Counted from the first letter of the stretch, positions 9,034-17,829 are shown. The stretch: DNA of 39,587 nucleotides from Bacteroidales bacterium UBA5371 (GCA_002407855.1 DHPF01000005.1:1456-41042), one strand, 5' to 3'. Notes: generated by a model not told the origin, from the sequence alone. Translations and numbers: made by a program.

Positions 9034-9846
9034 TTAAACTAATACTAAGTTATTATTTTGTTTTATTATTTCTTCTATCTCAAAAAAGCTTGAAAGAATA
9101 TCTGGTCCATTTTCAGTTATTGCAACATCATGTTCATAATGTGCAGCAATTGACAAGTCTCTTGTTCTACATGTCCAACCATCTTTTTCAAACACAACAA
9201 CTCTATCTTTCATTGTTATCATTGGCTCTATTGCAATGACCATTCCTTCTTTAAATTTTATTCCTGTTCCTTTCTTTCCAAAGTTTGGCACCTCTGGGCT
9301 CTCATGCATTTTTCTTCCTACTCCGTGTCCACATAATTCTCTCACAATTCCATACCCCTTATCCTCACAATAATCTTGTATTTCAGAACTTAAATCCCCT
9401 ATTCTATTTCCAAGTTTGCATTTTTTTATTCCTAAATACAATGACTCCTTGGTTACTTTCATTAATCTCTTTGCTTCTTCCGATACTCCTTCTAATGCGA
9501 AAGTATATGCAGAATCTCCAACCCATCCATTTAGTAGAGTTCCACAATCAATAGATACTACATCTGCTTCTTTTAATTCTCTCTTGCTTGGTATCCCATG
9601 AACAACAACTTCATTTATTGAAATACATAAGGATGCTGGATAACCATAATATCCTTTAAATGCCGGTGTTGCTCCGTTATCTCTGATAAACTCTTCTGCT
9701 ATTTTGTCTAAATTATTTGTAGTAACTCCTGCTTTTATGTTTTTTGCAACTTCTGCCAAAGTCTTGCCTACCAATAAAGCACTCTTTCTTATTTCTTCAA
9801 TCTCGCTTTCAGTTCTTTTGTTTATCATTATTTTTTCAAAGATCAT
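9034..9846 (-). CDS. map: Methionine aminopeptidase, type I
   Basis: Removes the initiator methionine from nascent proteins in the cytoplasm. In the 270-residue reading frame the five metal ligands are all visible: D100 (VVSIDCG), D111 (WVGDSAY), H174 (LCGHGVGR), E207 (AIEPM) and E245 (AITENG). H83 (VVHGIP) is the usual substrate-binding histidine. The type Ia form has no N-terminal extension. The start could be residue 1 or Met7 (MINKRTESE); the first is kept because MIF- starts are usual in the phylum. Its placement between secY and infA is typical. Confidence 0.96.
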   Translation of the reverse strand: MIFEKIMINKRTESEIEEIRKSALLVGKTLAEVAKNIKAGVTTNNLDKIAEEFIRDNGATPAFKGYYGYPASLCISINEVVVHGIPSKRELKEADVVSIDCGTLLNGWVGDSAYTFALEGVSEEAKRLMKVTKESLYLGIKKCKLGNRIGDLSSEIQDYCEDKGYGIVRELCGHGVGRKMHESPEVPNFGKKGTGIKFKEGMVIAIEPMITMKDRVVVFEKDGWTCRTRDLSIAAHYEHDVAITENGPDILSSFFEIEEIIKQNNNLVLV

Positions 9847-9856
9847 TTGAACTTAC

Positions 9857-11209
9857 TTACATTTGAGTTCTTCCTTTAATTCTTCCTGATTTAGTTAAAC
9901 CATCATAATGTCTCATCAGTAAATGGCTTTCTATTTGTTGAAGCGTATCCAATACTACTCCAACCATAATCAATAGAGAAGTTCCTCCGTAAAATTGTGC
10001 AAACTGTGAATTAACTCCGAATAAACTGACAAATGCTGGTAAGATTGCTACTACAGCAAGAAATATTGATCCCGGTAAAGTTATTTTTGATAGTACGTTA
10101 TCAAAAAACTCTTCTGTTCTTTTCCCAGGTTTTATACCAGGAATAAAACCTCCATTCTTTTTCATGTCATCTGCCATTTGTTTAGGATTAATTGCAATTG
10201 CGGTATAAAAATACGTAAAGGCAATAATAATAATTGCAAAAATTAAATTATACCAAAATCCATTAAAATTTGATAGTGCAGCTTTTACTCCTTGTAAACT
10301 TTCAGAGTCAGAGAATCCAAACAAGGTAACAGGTATGAACATTATTGCCTGAGCAAAAATTATCGGCATAACTCCTGCTGCATTTACTTTTATTGGAATG
10401 TATTGACGAGCTCCACCATATTGTTTGTTTCCTACAATTCTTTTTGCATATTGTACTGGTATTCTTCTTGTTCCTTGAACTAAAAGAATACAAAGCATAA
10501 TAACAATTAAAAGAACTATCAATTCAACAAATAAAACAACTAATTGGCCTCCCCCTGTTTCTTCTAATCTTGAAGCAAATTCTGCAAATAAAGCGAAAGG
10601 TAAGCGAGCTACAATACCAACCATAATTAATAATGATATACCATTACCTATTCCTTTATCCGTTATCTTTTCTCCTAACCACATAACAAACAAAGTTCCT
10701 GAAGTCAACATTAGTGATATTGGTAATGCCCAATTAAAGAAGTTTAAACTATCACTACCTGTTATGCTATAAATTGTGGCTCCTTGAAGTTGATGTCTTA
10801 AATTTGCTAAGTATGCAAAAGCTTGGAATAAGGTTACTATAACAGTTAAAAATCGTGTAATTTGATTTATCTTATTTCTTCCACTTTCACCCTCTTTCTG
10901 CATTTTAGAAAAATATGGAACAACCATAGCTAATAATTGCATTATAATTGATGCGGTTATATATGGCATTATTCCTAATGCAAAAATGGAAGCATTTGAA
11001 AAAGCACCACCAGAGAACATATTCAATAATCCAAGGACTCCATCTTGCGTTTGAGCTTGCAAATTAGATAAATCTCCTGGGTTTATTCCTGGTAGCACAA
11101 CAAATGAACCTATCCTATAAATCAAAACAAGAGATAATGTATATAATATTCTTGTTCTAAGGTCCTTTATGTTCCAAATATTTTTTAGTGTATTGATAAA
11201 TCTTTTCAT
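9857..11209 (-). CDS. secY: Protein translocase subunit SecY
   Basis: Channel subunit of the Sec translocon in the inner membrane. The 450 residues have ten predicted membrane helices, starting around 20-38 after the cytoplasmic N-terminus (LKNIWNIKDLRTRILYTL). Signatures include LPGINPG with a plug-region segment (LLNMFSGGAFSNASIFALG), ITDKGIGNGISLLIM before helix 5, and FIPGIKPGKRTEEF plus a basic C-terminus. It follows rplO by 5 bases, the conserved spc-operon order. It exports the signal-peptide proteins seen elsewhere in the window. Confidence 0.98.
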   Translation of the reverse strand: MKRFINTLKNIWNIKDLRTRILYTLSLVLIYRIGSFVVLPGINPGDLSNLQAQTQDGVLGLLNMFSGGAFSNASIFALGIMPYITASIIMQLLAMVVPYFSKMQKEGESGRNKINQITRFLTVIVTLFQAFAYLANLRHQLQGATIYSITGSDSLNFFNWALPISLMLTSGTLFVMWLGEKITDKGIGNGISLLIMVGIVARLPFALFAEFASRLEETGGGQLVVLFVELIVLLIVIMLCILLVQGTRRIPVQYAKRIVGNKQYGGARQYIPIKVNAAGVMPIIFAQAIMFIPVTLFGFSDSESLQGVKAALSNFNGFWYNLIFAIIIIAFTYFYTAIAINPKQMADDMKKNGGFIPGIKPGKRTEEFFDNVLSKITLPGSIFLAVVAILPAFVSLFGVNSQFAQFYGGTSLLIMVGVVLDTLQQIESHLLMRHYDGLTKSGRIKGRTQM

Positions 11210-11214
11210 TATTT

Positions 11215-11661
11215 TTAGATTATTGTTATAGTCCCACCTTGAGCTTCAATTGCAGTTTTAGCTGTAGATGAAAATGCATGAGCTGAAACGTTTATCTTAG
11301 CCTTTAATTCTCCTCTTCCTAATACTTTAACTTTATCATTCATAGAAATTAAACCATTTTCTTTTAATACATCAATGGTTATGTCTATTATATTTTTTGC
11401 TTCTGCTAAATTATTTAAAGTATCTAAATTAATGGCAGAATATTCTATTCTATTAATGTTTTTGAAGCCAAATTTTGGCAAACGTCTATATAATGGCATT
11501 TGACCACCTTCAAAACCTATCTTACGAGAATATCCTGATCTTGATTTCGCTCCCTTATGTCCACGTGTTGATGTACCACCTCTCCCAGAGCCTTGACCTC
11601 TACCGATTCTTTTGCGATTTTTTGTTGAGCCTTCTGCAGGTTTAAGATTACTTAAATCCAT
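11215..11661 (-). CDS. rplO: 50S ribosomal protein L15 (uL15)
   Basis: Late-assembling 23S rRNA-binding protein. Of 148 residues, the N-terminal third is an extended Gly/Arg-rich arm (GRGQGSGRGGTSTRGHKGAK, then GFEGGQMPLYRRLPKFGF). The C-terminal globular part ends in ISVSAHAF-like NVSAHAFSSTAKTAIEAQGG. Both are diagnostic. It lies between rpmD and secY. Confidence 0.98.
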   Translation of the reverse strand: MDLSNLKPAEGSTKNRKRIGRGQGSGRGGTSTRGHKGAKSRSGYSRKIGFEGGQMPLYRRLPKFGFKNINRIEYSAINLDTLNNLAEAKNIIDITIDVLKENGLISMNDKVKVLGRGELKAKINVSAHAFSSTAKTAIEAQGGTITII

Positions 11662-11689
11662 GATTATTTGTTTTTAAATTGTTTACTTA

Positions 11690-11866
11690 TTAAATTTCTT
11701 CAACTTTAATTAGATGACTTACTTTCGTTATCATTCCCTGAATTTGAGGAGTTAACTCATGCTCTTTTTGTTGATTAATCTTTGTCAATCCCAAAGATTC
11801 CAAAGTTCGTTTCTGGCGAAGCGTTCTTCCTATTGCACTCTTTACTTGTGTTACTCTTACTTTCAT
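11690..11866 (-). CDS. rpmD: 50S ribosomal protein L30 (uL30)
   Basis: Small 23S rRNA-binding protein. The chosen start is the ATG at 11864-11866, giving 58 residues (MKVRVTQVKSAIGRTLRQKR ... LIKVEEI). This is the family length, and it leaves a 13-base gap after rpsE. The frame is open further upstream, to 11908 (72 codons) or 11887 (65 codons), but those starts overlap rpsE and add residues not found in L30. The motif KRTLESLGL is typical. Confidence 0.92.
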   Translation of the reverse strand: MKVRVTQVKSAIGRTLRQKRTLESLGLTKINQQKEHELTPQIQGMITKVSHLIKVEEI

Positions 11867-11879
11867 TGTCTTTAAATTT

Positions 11880-12398
11880 TTATCCATTAAAAACTCTATC
11901 CATTTCAATACCTCTCAATTTTGCAATTGTATAAGGATCTCTTAATTGAATTAGTGCATTTATTGTAGCCTTAACAACACTATGAGGATTTGATGAACCT
12001 TTAGATTTTGCTAATACGTCTTTTATCCCAACGGTTTCCAAAACAGCACGCATTGCTCCACCAGCAATAACTCCTGTTCCTGGTGCAGCAGGTTTTATAA
12101 ATACTTGCGCTCCGCTATATTTTCCGATTTGTTCATGAGGAATTGTTCCTTTTAGAACAGGGACTTTAATGAGATTTTTCTTAGCATCATCTACTCCTTT
12201 TGAAATAGCAGCTGTTACTTCTTTTGCTTTTCCTAAACCATATCCAACAACTCCGTTTTCATTTCCAACTACAACGATAGCAGAAAAACTAAACGTTCTA
12301 CCCCCTTTGGTTACTTTTGTAACTCTATTAACACTTACAAGACGATCCTTAAATTCAATCTCGCTAGATTTTACTCTTTTTACATTTATGTCTGCCAT
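11880..12398 (-). CDS. rpsE: 30S ribosomal protein S5 (uS5)
   Basis: Small-subunit protein of the decoding region and mRNA entry site. It has 172 residues. The N-terminal double-stranded RNA-binding fold carries LVSVNRVTKVTKGGRTFSFS and VVVGNENGVVGYGLGKAKEV. The C-terminal domain carries PAAPGTGVIAGGAMRAVLE and GSSNPHSVVKATINAL. The loop around KVTKGGR, where spectinomycin-resistance changes fall in other species, looks wild-type. It follows rplR by 6 bases. Confidence 0.98.
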   Translation of the reverse strand: MADINVKRVKSSEIEFKDRLVSVNRVTKVTKGGRTFSFSAIVVVGNENGVVGYGLGKAKEVTAAISKGVDDAKKNLIKVPVLKGTIPHEQIGKYSGAQVFIKPAAPGTGVIAGGAMRAVLETVGIKDVLAKSKGSSNPHSVVKATINALIQLRDPYTIAKLRGIEMDRVFNG

Positions 12399-12404
12399 AC
12401 TTTA

Positions 12405-12758
12405 TTAGAATTTTAAGCCGCCTTCGCGAGCTGAGTCTGCTAATGATTTTACTCTTCCATGATATAAATAACCATTTCTATCAAATACTACTGAACTAAT
12501 TCCTGCAGATATAGCACGCTCAGCTACTAATTTACCTACTGATTTAGCTACGTCTGTTTTAGTTCCTTCTTTGACAAAAGATTTTTCCATTGATGAAGCA
12601 GATGCAAGCGTTTTACTATTCACATCATCAATCAATTGAGCATATATTTCTTTATTGCTTCTAAAAACTGTTAAACGGGGTTTTTCAGATGTTCCGTTAA
12701 TTTTTTTACGGATTCCCATTTTCAATTTTAATCTTCTTATTTCTTTATTATTTGCCAT
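12405..12758 (-). CDS. rplR: 50S ribosomal protein L18 (uL18)
   Basis: 5S rRNA-binding protein of the central protuberance, acting with L5. It has 117 residues. The basic N-terminus (MANNKEIRRLKLKMGIRKKI) precedes the conserved RLTVFRSNKEIYAQLIDD and the C-terminal GYLYHGRVKSLADSAREGGL. The length and order (rplF-rplR-rpsE) are standard. Confidence 0.98.
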   Translation of the reverse strand: MANNKEIRRLKLKMGIRKKINGTSEKPRLTVFRSNKEIYAQLIDDVNSKTLASASSMEKSFVKEGTKTDVAKSVGKLVAERAISAGISSVVFDRNGYLYHGRVKSLADSAREGGLKF

Positions 12759-12790
12759 CCTAATTTTATCGGATTATGTTATTTACTAAA

Positions 12791-13345
12791 TTACTTAGCA
12801 GCCGCCTTACCAGCTTTTCTACGAACAACTTCACCTTGAAAACGAATACCTTTTCCTTTATATGGTTCAGGTTTACGCAAAGAACGTATCTTTGATGCTA
12901 CTTGCCCCAAAAGTTGTTTATCATAACTTGTCATTATAATCAACGGATTCTTTCCTTTTTCAGTTATAGTTTCTACTTTTATTTCATTAGGTAATTCAAA
13001 AAATATGTTATGTGAATATCCTAATGCTAACTCTAATACTTGACCATTAGCCTGCGCCTTATATCCAACTCCTATAACTTCTTGTACGGACTTAAATCCT
13101 TCTGACACTCCTTTAACCATATTATAGACTAATGATCTATACAAACCATGCATTGCCTTATGGCGTTTTTGGTCAGATTCTCTTTCTAAAATTAAAGTAT
13201 TGTTTTCTACTTTTAAAGTTATACAAGGGTCAACATTTTGAGTTAATGTCCCAAGGGCACCTTTCACTGTAATGACATTATTGTCATTAACTGAAACTTC
13301 AACTCCCTTTGGAAGGCTTATTGGTAATTTACCTATTCTTGACAT
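12791..13345 (-). CDS. rplF: 50S ribosomal protein L6 (uL6)
   Basis: 23S rRNA-binding protein near the factor-binding centre. It has 184 residues. It begins MSRIGKLPISLPKGVEVSV, holds two repeated alpha/beta domains, and has the C-terminal signature RKPEPYKGKGIRFQGEVVRR followed by an Ala/Lys tail. It sits 22 bases after rpsH. Confidence 0.98.
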   Translation of the reverse strand: MSRIGKLPISLPKGVEVSVNDNNVITVKGALGTLTQNVDPCITLKVENNTLILERESDQKRHKAMHGLYRSLVYNMVKGVSEGFKSVQEVIGVGYKAQANGQVLELALGYSHNIFFELPNEIKVETITEKGKNPLIIMTSYDKQLLGQVASKIRSLRKPEPYKGKGIRFQGEVVRRKAGKAAAK

Positions 13346-13367
13346 CTATATTTCTCCTTTATTTTTA

Positions 13368-13766
13368 TTAGCTAATATAACAAATTACTTCTCCACCAAC
13401 ATTTAAAGCTCTTGCTTCTTTATCTGTCATCAAACCTTTAGAAGTTGAAATTATTGCAATTCCTAAACCATTCAATACACGCGGAAGTTCTGCTACTCCA
13501 ACATATTTTCTTAAACCTGGACTACTTGCTCTTGTCAGTTTAGACATTGCACACTCTTTTGTCATCGGGTGATATTTTAATGCAATTTTAATTGTTTTAG
13601 GAAAAACATCATCCTCAAATTTATAGTTTAAAATATATCCTTTATCAAAAAGTATTTTAGTTATTTCTTTTTTTAACTTAGAAGCAGGAATTTCAACAAC
13701 TTTATGTTTTGCTAATGATGCATTTCTTATACGAGTCAAATAATCTGCAATTGGATCTGTTAACAT
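13368..13766 (-). CDS. rpsH: 30S ribosomal protein S8 (uS8)
   Basis: Primary binder of 16S rRNA helix 21 and, in well-studied bacteria, the translational repressor of the spc operon. It has 132 residues. It starts MLTDPIADYLTRIRNASLAK and has the C-terminal block SRASSPGLR-like TRASSPGLRKYVGVAELPRV and GIAIISTSKGLMTDKEAR. Its possible target in this operon was not identified. Confidence 0.98.
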   Translation of the reverse strand: MLTDPIADYLTRIRNASLAKHKVVEIPASKLKKEITKILFDKGYILNYKFEDDVFPKTIKIALKYHPMTKECAMSKLTRASSPGLRKYVGVAELPRVLNGLGIAIISTSKGLMTDKEARALNVGGEVICYIS

Positions 13767-13805
13767 CTCTATATTATTTATTTATTTTGCTTTAACTTTA
13801 TTTTA

Positions 13806-14075
13806 TTACCAGCTTGCTTTCTTTACACCAGGAATTAATCCTGCTAATGCCATTTCTCTAAAATTAATTCTAGAAATCCCAAATTGTCTCATATAACCTT
13901 TTGGACGTCCTGTTAATTTACATCTATTATGTAATCTTACAGGAGAAGCATTCTTTGGCAACTTTTGGAGTCCTTCATAATCTCCAGCTTCTAATAATGC
14001 AGCTCTCTTTGCAGCATATTTAGCAACCATTTTTTCTCTTTTACGTTCTCTCGCTTTTATTGATTCTTTTGCCAT
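13806..14075 (-). CDS. rpsN: 30S ribosomal protein S14 (uS14), zinc-free form
   Basis: Head protein of the 30S subunit. The start chosen is the ATG at 14073-14075, giving the classic 89-residue form (MAKESIKARERKREKMVAKY ... LIPGVKKASW). The frame is open up to 14111, but that would overlap rplE. Diagnostic blocks are NRCKLTGRPKGYMRQFGISR and NFREMALAGLIPG. It has a single cysteine and no CxxC pairs, so it is the zinc-independent type. It lies 4 bases after rplE. Confidence 0.96.
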   Translation of the reverse strand: MAKESIKARERKREKMVAKYAAKRAALLEAGDYEGLQKLPKNASPVRLHNRCKLTGRPKGYMRQFGISRINFREMALAGLIPGVKKASW

Positions 14076-14079
14076 ATTA

Positions 14080-14640
14080 TTAACTGTTTTGATTTTTAAA
14101 AGGGAATCCAAATGCTTTCAGTAATGATAATGCTTCTTTGTCAGTATCAGCTGTAGTTACAAATGTAATATCCATTCCTTGAATATGATTAATTTTATCA
14201 ATGTCTATTTCTGGGAATATAATCTGTTCTGTTATCCCAAATGTATAATTACCTCTTCCATCAAACCCTTTATCACTAATTCCTCTGAAATCTCTAATAC
14301 GTGGAATAGATGCAGAAATTAGTCTATCTAAAAATTCGTACATTTTATCACCTCTTAGTGTTACTCTAACACCAACTGGCATTCCTTTTCTCAATTTAAA
14401 ATTAGATATATCCTTTTTAGATTTTGTAGCAACTGCTTTTTGACCAGCTATTGTAGTCATTTCCTCAATGCCTTGATCAATAACTTTCTTATCTGTAATT
14501 GCTGTTTTACCTAACCCTTGATTTAAAGATATCTTCAATAAACGAGGAACCTGCATTACGGTTTTATAATTATATTCTTTTGTTAGTGCAGAAATAATGT
14601 CTTCTTTATATTTCTGCTTTAATCTCGGTGTGTATGACAT
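14080..14640 (-). CDS. rplE: 50S ribosomal protein L5 (uL5)
   Basis: 5S rRNA-binding protein of the central protuberance that also contacts P-site tRNA. It has 186 residues. Recognisable segments are RLLKISLNQGLGKTAITDKK, RKGMPVGVRVTLRGDKMYEF and FRGISDKGFDGRGNYTFGIT, ending in LLKAFGFPFK. Its ATG overlaps the rplX stop by one base (TAATG), which suggests coupled translation. Confidence 0.98.
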   Translation of the reverse strand: MSYTPRLKQKYKEDIISALTKEYNYKTVMQVPRLLKISLNQGLGKTAITDKKVIDQGIEEMTTIAGQKAVATKSKKDISNFKLRKGMPVGVRVTLRGDKMYEFLDRLISASIPRIRDFRGISDKGFDGRGNYTFGITEQIIFPEIDIDKINHIQGMDITFVTTADTDKEALSLLKAFGFPFKNQNS

Positions 14641-14957
14641 TACTTAATTACCTCCCCTGTTTTTTTTGAATAACGAACTAATTTATTAGTTTTTTCATCT
14701 AATTTTCTTCCTATTCTTGTTGCATTTCCTTTAGAATCTACAACCATTAGGTTAGAAATATGGATGGATGCCTCCTTTTCAATAATTCCACCTTGAGTAT
14801 TTTTTGAACTTGGCTTAGAATGTTTCTTAACCTTATTAACTCCTTCAACTATTGCTCGGCATTTCTTAGGATAAACCACAAGAACCCTTCCCGAACTACC
14901 CTTAGAGTCTCCTGCAATTACCTTTACAATATCACCTTTTTTAATGTGCAATTTCAT
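14640..14957 (-). CDS. rplX: 50S ribosomal protein L24 (uL24)
   Basis: Assembly-initiating 23S rRNA-binding protein near the exit tunnel. It has 105 residues. The N-terminal KOW motif is visible (KKGDIVKVIAGDSKGSSGRV), followed by AIVEGVNKVKKHSKPS and QGGIIEKEASIHISNLMVVD. It overlaps the start of rplE by one base and follows rplN by 21 bases. Confidence 0.98.
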   Translation of the reverse strand: MKLHIKKGDIVKVIAGDSKGSSGRVLVVYPKKCRAIVEGVNKVKKHSKPSSKNTQGGIIEKEASIHISNLMVVDSKGNATRIGRKLDEKTNKLVRYSKKTGEVIK

Positions 14958-14978
14958 ATCTATAATGTTTTTTGCTTT

Positions 14979-15347
14979 TTATAATACCTCAGGTGCTAAT
15001 GAGACAATCTTCATAAATTGTTTCTCACGCAACTCTCTTGCTACTGGTCCAAAAATACGAGTTCCTCTTAATTCATCGTTTGCACTTAAGAGTACACAAG
15101 CATTATCGTCAAAACGTATATATGAACCATCTTGGCGTCTTATTTCTTTTTTAGTTCTAACAACAACAGCCTTAGAAACAATACCTTTTTTAACATTACC
15201 TGAAGGAATGGCATCCTTAACTGTAACAACTATCTTATCTCCAATTGAAGCATACCTTCTTTTTGTTCCTCCGAGCACTCTTATGCAGAGTACACTCTTA
15301 GCTCCACTATTGTCAGCGACAACTAATCTTGATTCTTGTTGTACCAT
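14979..15347 (-). CDS. rplN: 50S ribosomal protein L14 (uL14)
   Basis: Beta-barrel protein at the subunit interface. It has 122 residues, the invariant family length. It starts MVQQESRLVVADNSGAKSVL and contains VLGGTKRRYASIGDKIVVTV, RFDDNACVLL and GTRIFGPVARELR near the end. Only one base separates it from the rpsQ stop, so coupling is likely. Confidence 0.98.
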   Translation of the reverse strand: MVQQESRLVVADNSGAKSVLCIRVLGGTKRRYASIGDKIVVTVKDAIPSGNVKKGIVSKAVVVRTKKEIRRQDGSYIRFDDNACVLLSANDELRGTRIFGPVARELREKQFMKIVSLAPEVL

Positions 15348-15348
15348 C

Positions 15349-15603
15349 TTATTTAGCTCTTTCTATTATTTCTATCAATCTCCAACATTTATTTTTACTT
15401 AATGGTCTTGTTTCCATTATTCTTACAACATCACCGATATTGCACTCATTCTTCTCGTCATGAGCCATAAACTTGGAACTCTTCTTTACAAATTTCCCGT
15501 ATTTAGGATGCTTTACTTTACGCTCAACGAATACACGAATAGTTTTATCCATTTTATTACTGATAACAAGACCTACTCTTTCTTTTCTTAAATTTCTTTC
15601 CAT
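15349..15603 (-). CDS. rpsQ: 30S ribosomal protein S17 (uS17)
   Basis: OB-fold 16S rRNA-binding protein. It has 84 residues with the signature GLVISNKMDKTIRVFVERKV, then HPKYGKFVKKSSKFMAHDE and CNIGDVVRIMETRPLSKNK. Length and position between rpmC and rplN are standard. Confidence 0.98.
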   Translation of the reverse strand: MERNLRKERVGLVISNKMDKTIRVFVERKVKHPKYGKFVKKSSKFMAHDEKNECNIGDVVRIMETRPLSKNKCWRLIEIIERAK

Positions 15604-15628
15604 TTAATTTTAAATTTTTAGGTTTTAG

Positions 15629-15838
15629 TTATATTTTGACAGATTTAGAATCTAATTCTCTCTTTCTTAATTCTGTCATTATTCGTGCTATGTCTCTTTT
15701 TGCTTCCTTTATTTTATTTGGATTCTCTAAAGGAGTAACAGCATGATTAATTTTCATTTTATTCAACTGCATTTTATCAGCAGCTAATCTTTCTTGTAAC
15801 TCTGCCGTAGAGAGTTCTTTTATTACATTGTTTTTCAT
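15629..15838 (-). CDS. rpmC: 50S ribosomal protein L29 (uL29)
   Basis: Small helical-hairpin protein at the polypeptide exit, near the docking site for trigger factor and SRP. It has 69 residues with the expected start of two long helices (IKELSTAELQERLAADKMQL) and the conserved NPNKIKEAKRDIARIMTELR. It follows rplP by 12 bases. Confidence 0.97.
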   Translation of the reverse strand: MKNNVIKELSTAELQERLAADKMQLNKMKINHAVTPLENPNKIKEAKRDIARIMTELRKRELDSKSVKI

Positions 15839-15850
15839 ATTCTTCTATTA

Positions 15851-16276
15851 TTATACTTCCTCAACGTAATCTCTTCTAACCACAAACTTTGTTGTAACAG
15901 GTAATTTTTGAGCAGCTAAACGCAATGCTTCTTTTGCAATTTCCAAAGGCACACCTTCAGCTTCAAACAAAACAGTTCCTGGCATTATTCTTGCAACAAA
16001 ATATTCAGGAGCCCCTTTACCTTTACCCATACGAACTTCGTTCGGTTTTTTAGTAATTGGCTTATCTGGGAAAATACGTATCCAGATTTGTCCTTCACGT
16101 TTCATATAACGAGTTACTGCTTGACGAGCTGCCTCAATTTGACGACCTGTTATAAAAGATGTTTCCATTGATTTTATTCCAAAGCTTCCAAAAGCTAACT
16201 CATGACCACGAAAAGCAAAACCTTTAATTCTACCTTTTTGTTGTTTTCTATATTTTGTCTTTTTAGGTTGTAACAT
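15851..16276 (-). CDS. rplP: 50S ribosomal protein L16 (uL16)
   Basis: Organises the A-site tRNA-binding region of 23S rRNA. It has 141 residues. It begins MLQPKKTKYRKQQKGRIKGF and contains the conserved ITGRQIEAARQAVTRYMKRE, IWIRIFPDKPITKKPNEVRM and GKGKGAPEYFVARIMPGTVL. It lies between rpsC and rpmC as expected. Confidence 0.98.
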   Translation of the reverse strand: MLQPKKTKYRKQQKGRIKGFAFRGHELAFGSFGIKSMETSFITGRQIEAARQAVTRYMKREGQIWIRIFPDKPITKKPNEVRMGKGKGAPEYFVARIMPGTVLFEAEGVPLEIAKEALRLAAQKLPVTTKFVVRRDYVEEV

Positions 16277-16309
16277 TATCGCACAATATTTGAATTATTA
16301 ACTAATCTA

Positions 16310-17041
16310 TTATTTTTTTCTACGTGGGCGTTGATTCATAGACGAAGGTCGTTGAGCACCACTACGTCCTCCTTCTTTTACAGTTCCTCCAATAGTGGAA
16401 GGAACTAATTCACGTTTACCATAAACAATCCCTTTACATATCCATACTTTCACTCCTATACGTCCATAAGTAGTATGAGCTTCTGCCTGAGCATAGTCAA
16501 TATCAGCTCTTAATGTGTGTAGTGGAGTTCTTCCTTCTTTATAATGCTCTCTTCTTGCCATTTCTGCTCCACCGATACGACCAGAAACTGAAACTTTAAT
16601 TCCCTCAGCACCAACTCTCATTGTGGAAGTTATGGCAGTTTTTATCGCTTTACGATAAGAAATACGACCTTCAATTTGACGAGCAACCGTTGCTGCAACT
16701 AAAACAGCATCTAATTCTGGACGTTTTACCTCTGAGATATTTATTTGAATATCTTTATTAGTAAGTTTCTTTAATTCTTCTTTTAACTTATCAACCTCTT
16801 GACCTGCCTTACCTATGATTAATCCTGGTCTTGCAGTATTAATAGTAACGGTTACGAGTTTTAAAGTTCTTTCAATATATATTTTAGAAATACCAGCTTT
16901 AGAAAGACGTGCATTAAGATATTTTCTTATTTTATCATCTTCAACTAATTTTTCTTCAAATCTTTTTCCTCCATACCAATTAGAGTCCCATCCTCTGATG
17001 ATTCCTAACCTATTGCCTATTGGATTTGCTTTTTGTCCCAT
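16310..17041 (-). CDS. rpsC: 30S ribosomal protein S3 (uS3)
   Basis: Head protein lining the mRNA entry channel with helicase-like activity. It has 243 residues. It begins MGQKANPIGNRLGIIRGWDS. The KH domain is around 60-110 (ARPGLIIGKAGQEVDKLKEE) and the C-terminal S3 domain has GRIGGAEMARREHYKEGRTP and AHTTYGRIGVKVWICKG. The end is a basic Ser/Gln/Arg tail (GAQRPSSMNQRPRRKK). Confidence 0.98.
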   Translation of the reverse strand: MGQKANPIGNRLGIIRGWDSNWYGGKRFEEKLVEDDKIRKYLNARLSKAGISKIYIERTLKLVTVTINTARPGLIIGKAGQEVDKLKEELKKLTNKDIQINISEVKRPELDAVLVAATVARQIEGRISYRKAIKTAITSTMRVGAEGIKVSVSGRIGGAEMARREHYKEGRTPLHTLRADIDYAQAEAHTTYGRIGVKVWICKGIVYGKRELVPSTIGGTVKEGGRSGAQRPSSMNQRPRRKK

Positions 17042-17075
17042 CCTTATTTATATAATTTACTATTTGTACAAATTA

Positions 17076-17513
17076 TTAATTTTCAGTATTAGTCTTTTCT
17101 GTTGCAGTATTTTTCTCTTCAACCTTACTTCCTAATATAAGTGTTATGTGATTAGAACGCTTTTTAATTCTATAACCAAGACCACGAGGAGCTGTACGAA
17201 GACGTTTTAACTGTCTTGCTTCATCAACGTTGATTTGTTTTATATATAACGAACTATCTTCAACTCTTTTACCCTCATTTTTCATTTGCCAATTAGCAAT
17301 AGCTGAAAGTAATAATTTTCGTAATTTAGGAGCAGATTCTCTTTGGCTATATTGTAAAATACCTAATGCTTTATTAACATCTAATCCTCTAATAGCATCT
17401 GCCATTAATCTAGTCTTTTGAGGAGAAGTTGGATTATTATTCAACTTTGCAATATAAAGAGTTTTTCTCGCTTCTTTACGTGCCTCAGCACTATTATGTT
17501 TTCTTGATCCCAT
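17076..17513 (-). CDS. rplV: 50S ribosomal protein L22 (uL22)
   Basis: Its beta-hairpin lines the nascent-peptide tunnel. It has 145 residues. Recognisable are SPQKTRLMADAIRGLDVNKA and the hairpin/C-terminal block LKRLRTAPRGLGYRIKKRSN followed by HITLILG. The last 16 or so residues are a charged Thr/Asn/Glu tail that is not part of the core. There are no obvious tunnel-loop insertions of the macrolide-resistance kind. Confidence 0.97.
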   Translation of the reverse strand: MGSRKHNSAEARKEARKTLYIAKLNNNPTSPQKTRLMADAIRGLDVNKALGILQYSQRESAPKLRKLLLSAIANWQMKNEGKRVEDSSLYIKQINVDEARQLKRLRTAPRGLGYRIKKRSNHITLILGSKVEEKNTATEKTNTEN

Positions 17514-17531
17514 TTTCTCGGAGAATTTTTA

Positions 17532-17810
17532 TTATTTCTTACCTTTATCTTTTTGTCCTGCGTGTCCTCGAAAAATTCTTGTTGGAGCAAACTCACCTAG
17601 TTTGTGTCCTACCATATTTTCGGTTATATAAACAGGAATAAATTTATTTCCGTTATGTACAGCTATCGTTTGACCTACGAAATCAGGTGAAATCATAGAT
17701 GCTCTTGACCAAGTTTTAATTGTAGCCTTTTTGTTTTGCTCTTGTGCTGCTAAAACTTTTTTCTCTAACTTATAATGAATATAAGGTCCTTTTTTTAACG
17801 AACGACTCAT
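17532..17810 (-). CDS. rpsS: 30S ribosomal protein S19 (uS19)
   Basis: Head protein that pairs with S13 near the A and P sites. It has 92 residues. It starts MSRSLKKGPYIHYKLEKKVL, then SRASMISPDFVGQTIAVHNG and GHKLGEFAPTRIFRGHAG. All are standard S19 signatures. It follows rplB by 19 bases. Confidence 0.98.
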   Translation of the reverse strand: MSRSLKKGPYIHYKLEKKVLAAQEQNKKATIKTWSRASMISPDFVGQTIAVHNGNKFIPVYITENMVGHKLGEFAPTRIFRGHAGQKDKGKK

Positions 17811-17829
17811 TTCTTATCTATGATTTTAA

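Noticed and set aside
11867..11908. Longer start for rpmD
   Set aside because: It overlaps the end of rpsE and precedes the conserved MKVRVTQVK start of L30.
14076..14111. Longer start for rpsN
   Set aside because: It overlaps rplE by 32 bases and adds 12 residues not found in the 89-residue S14 family.
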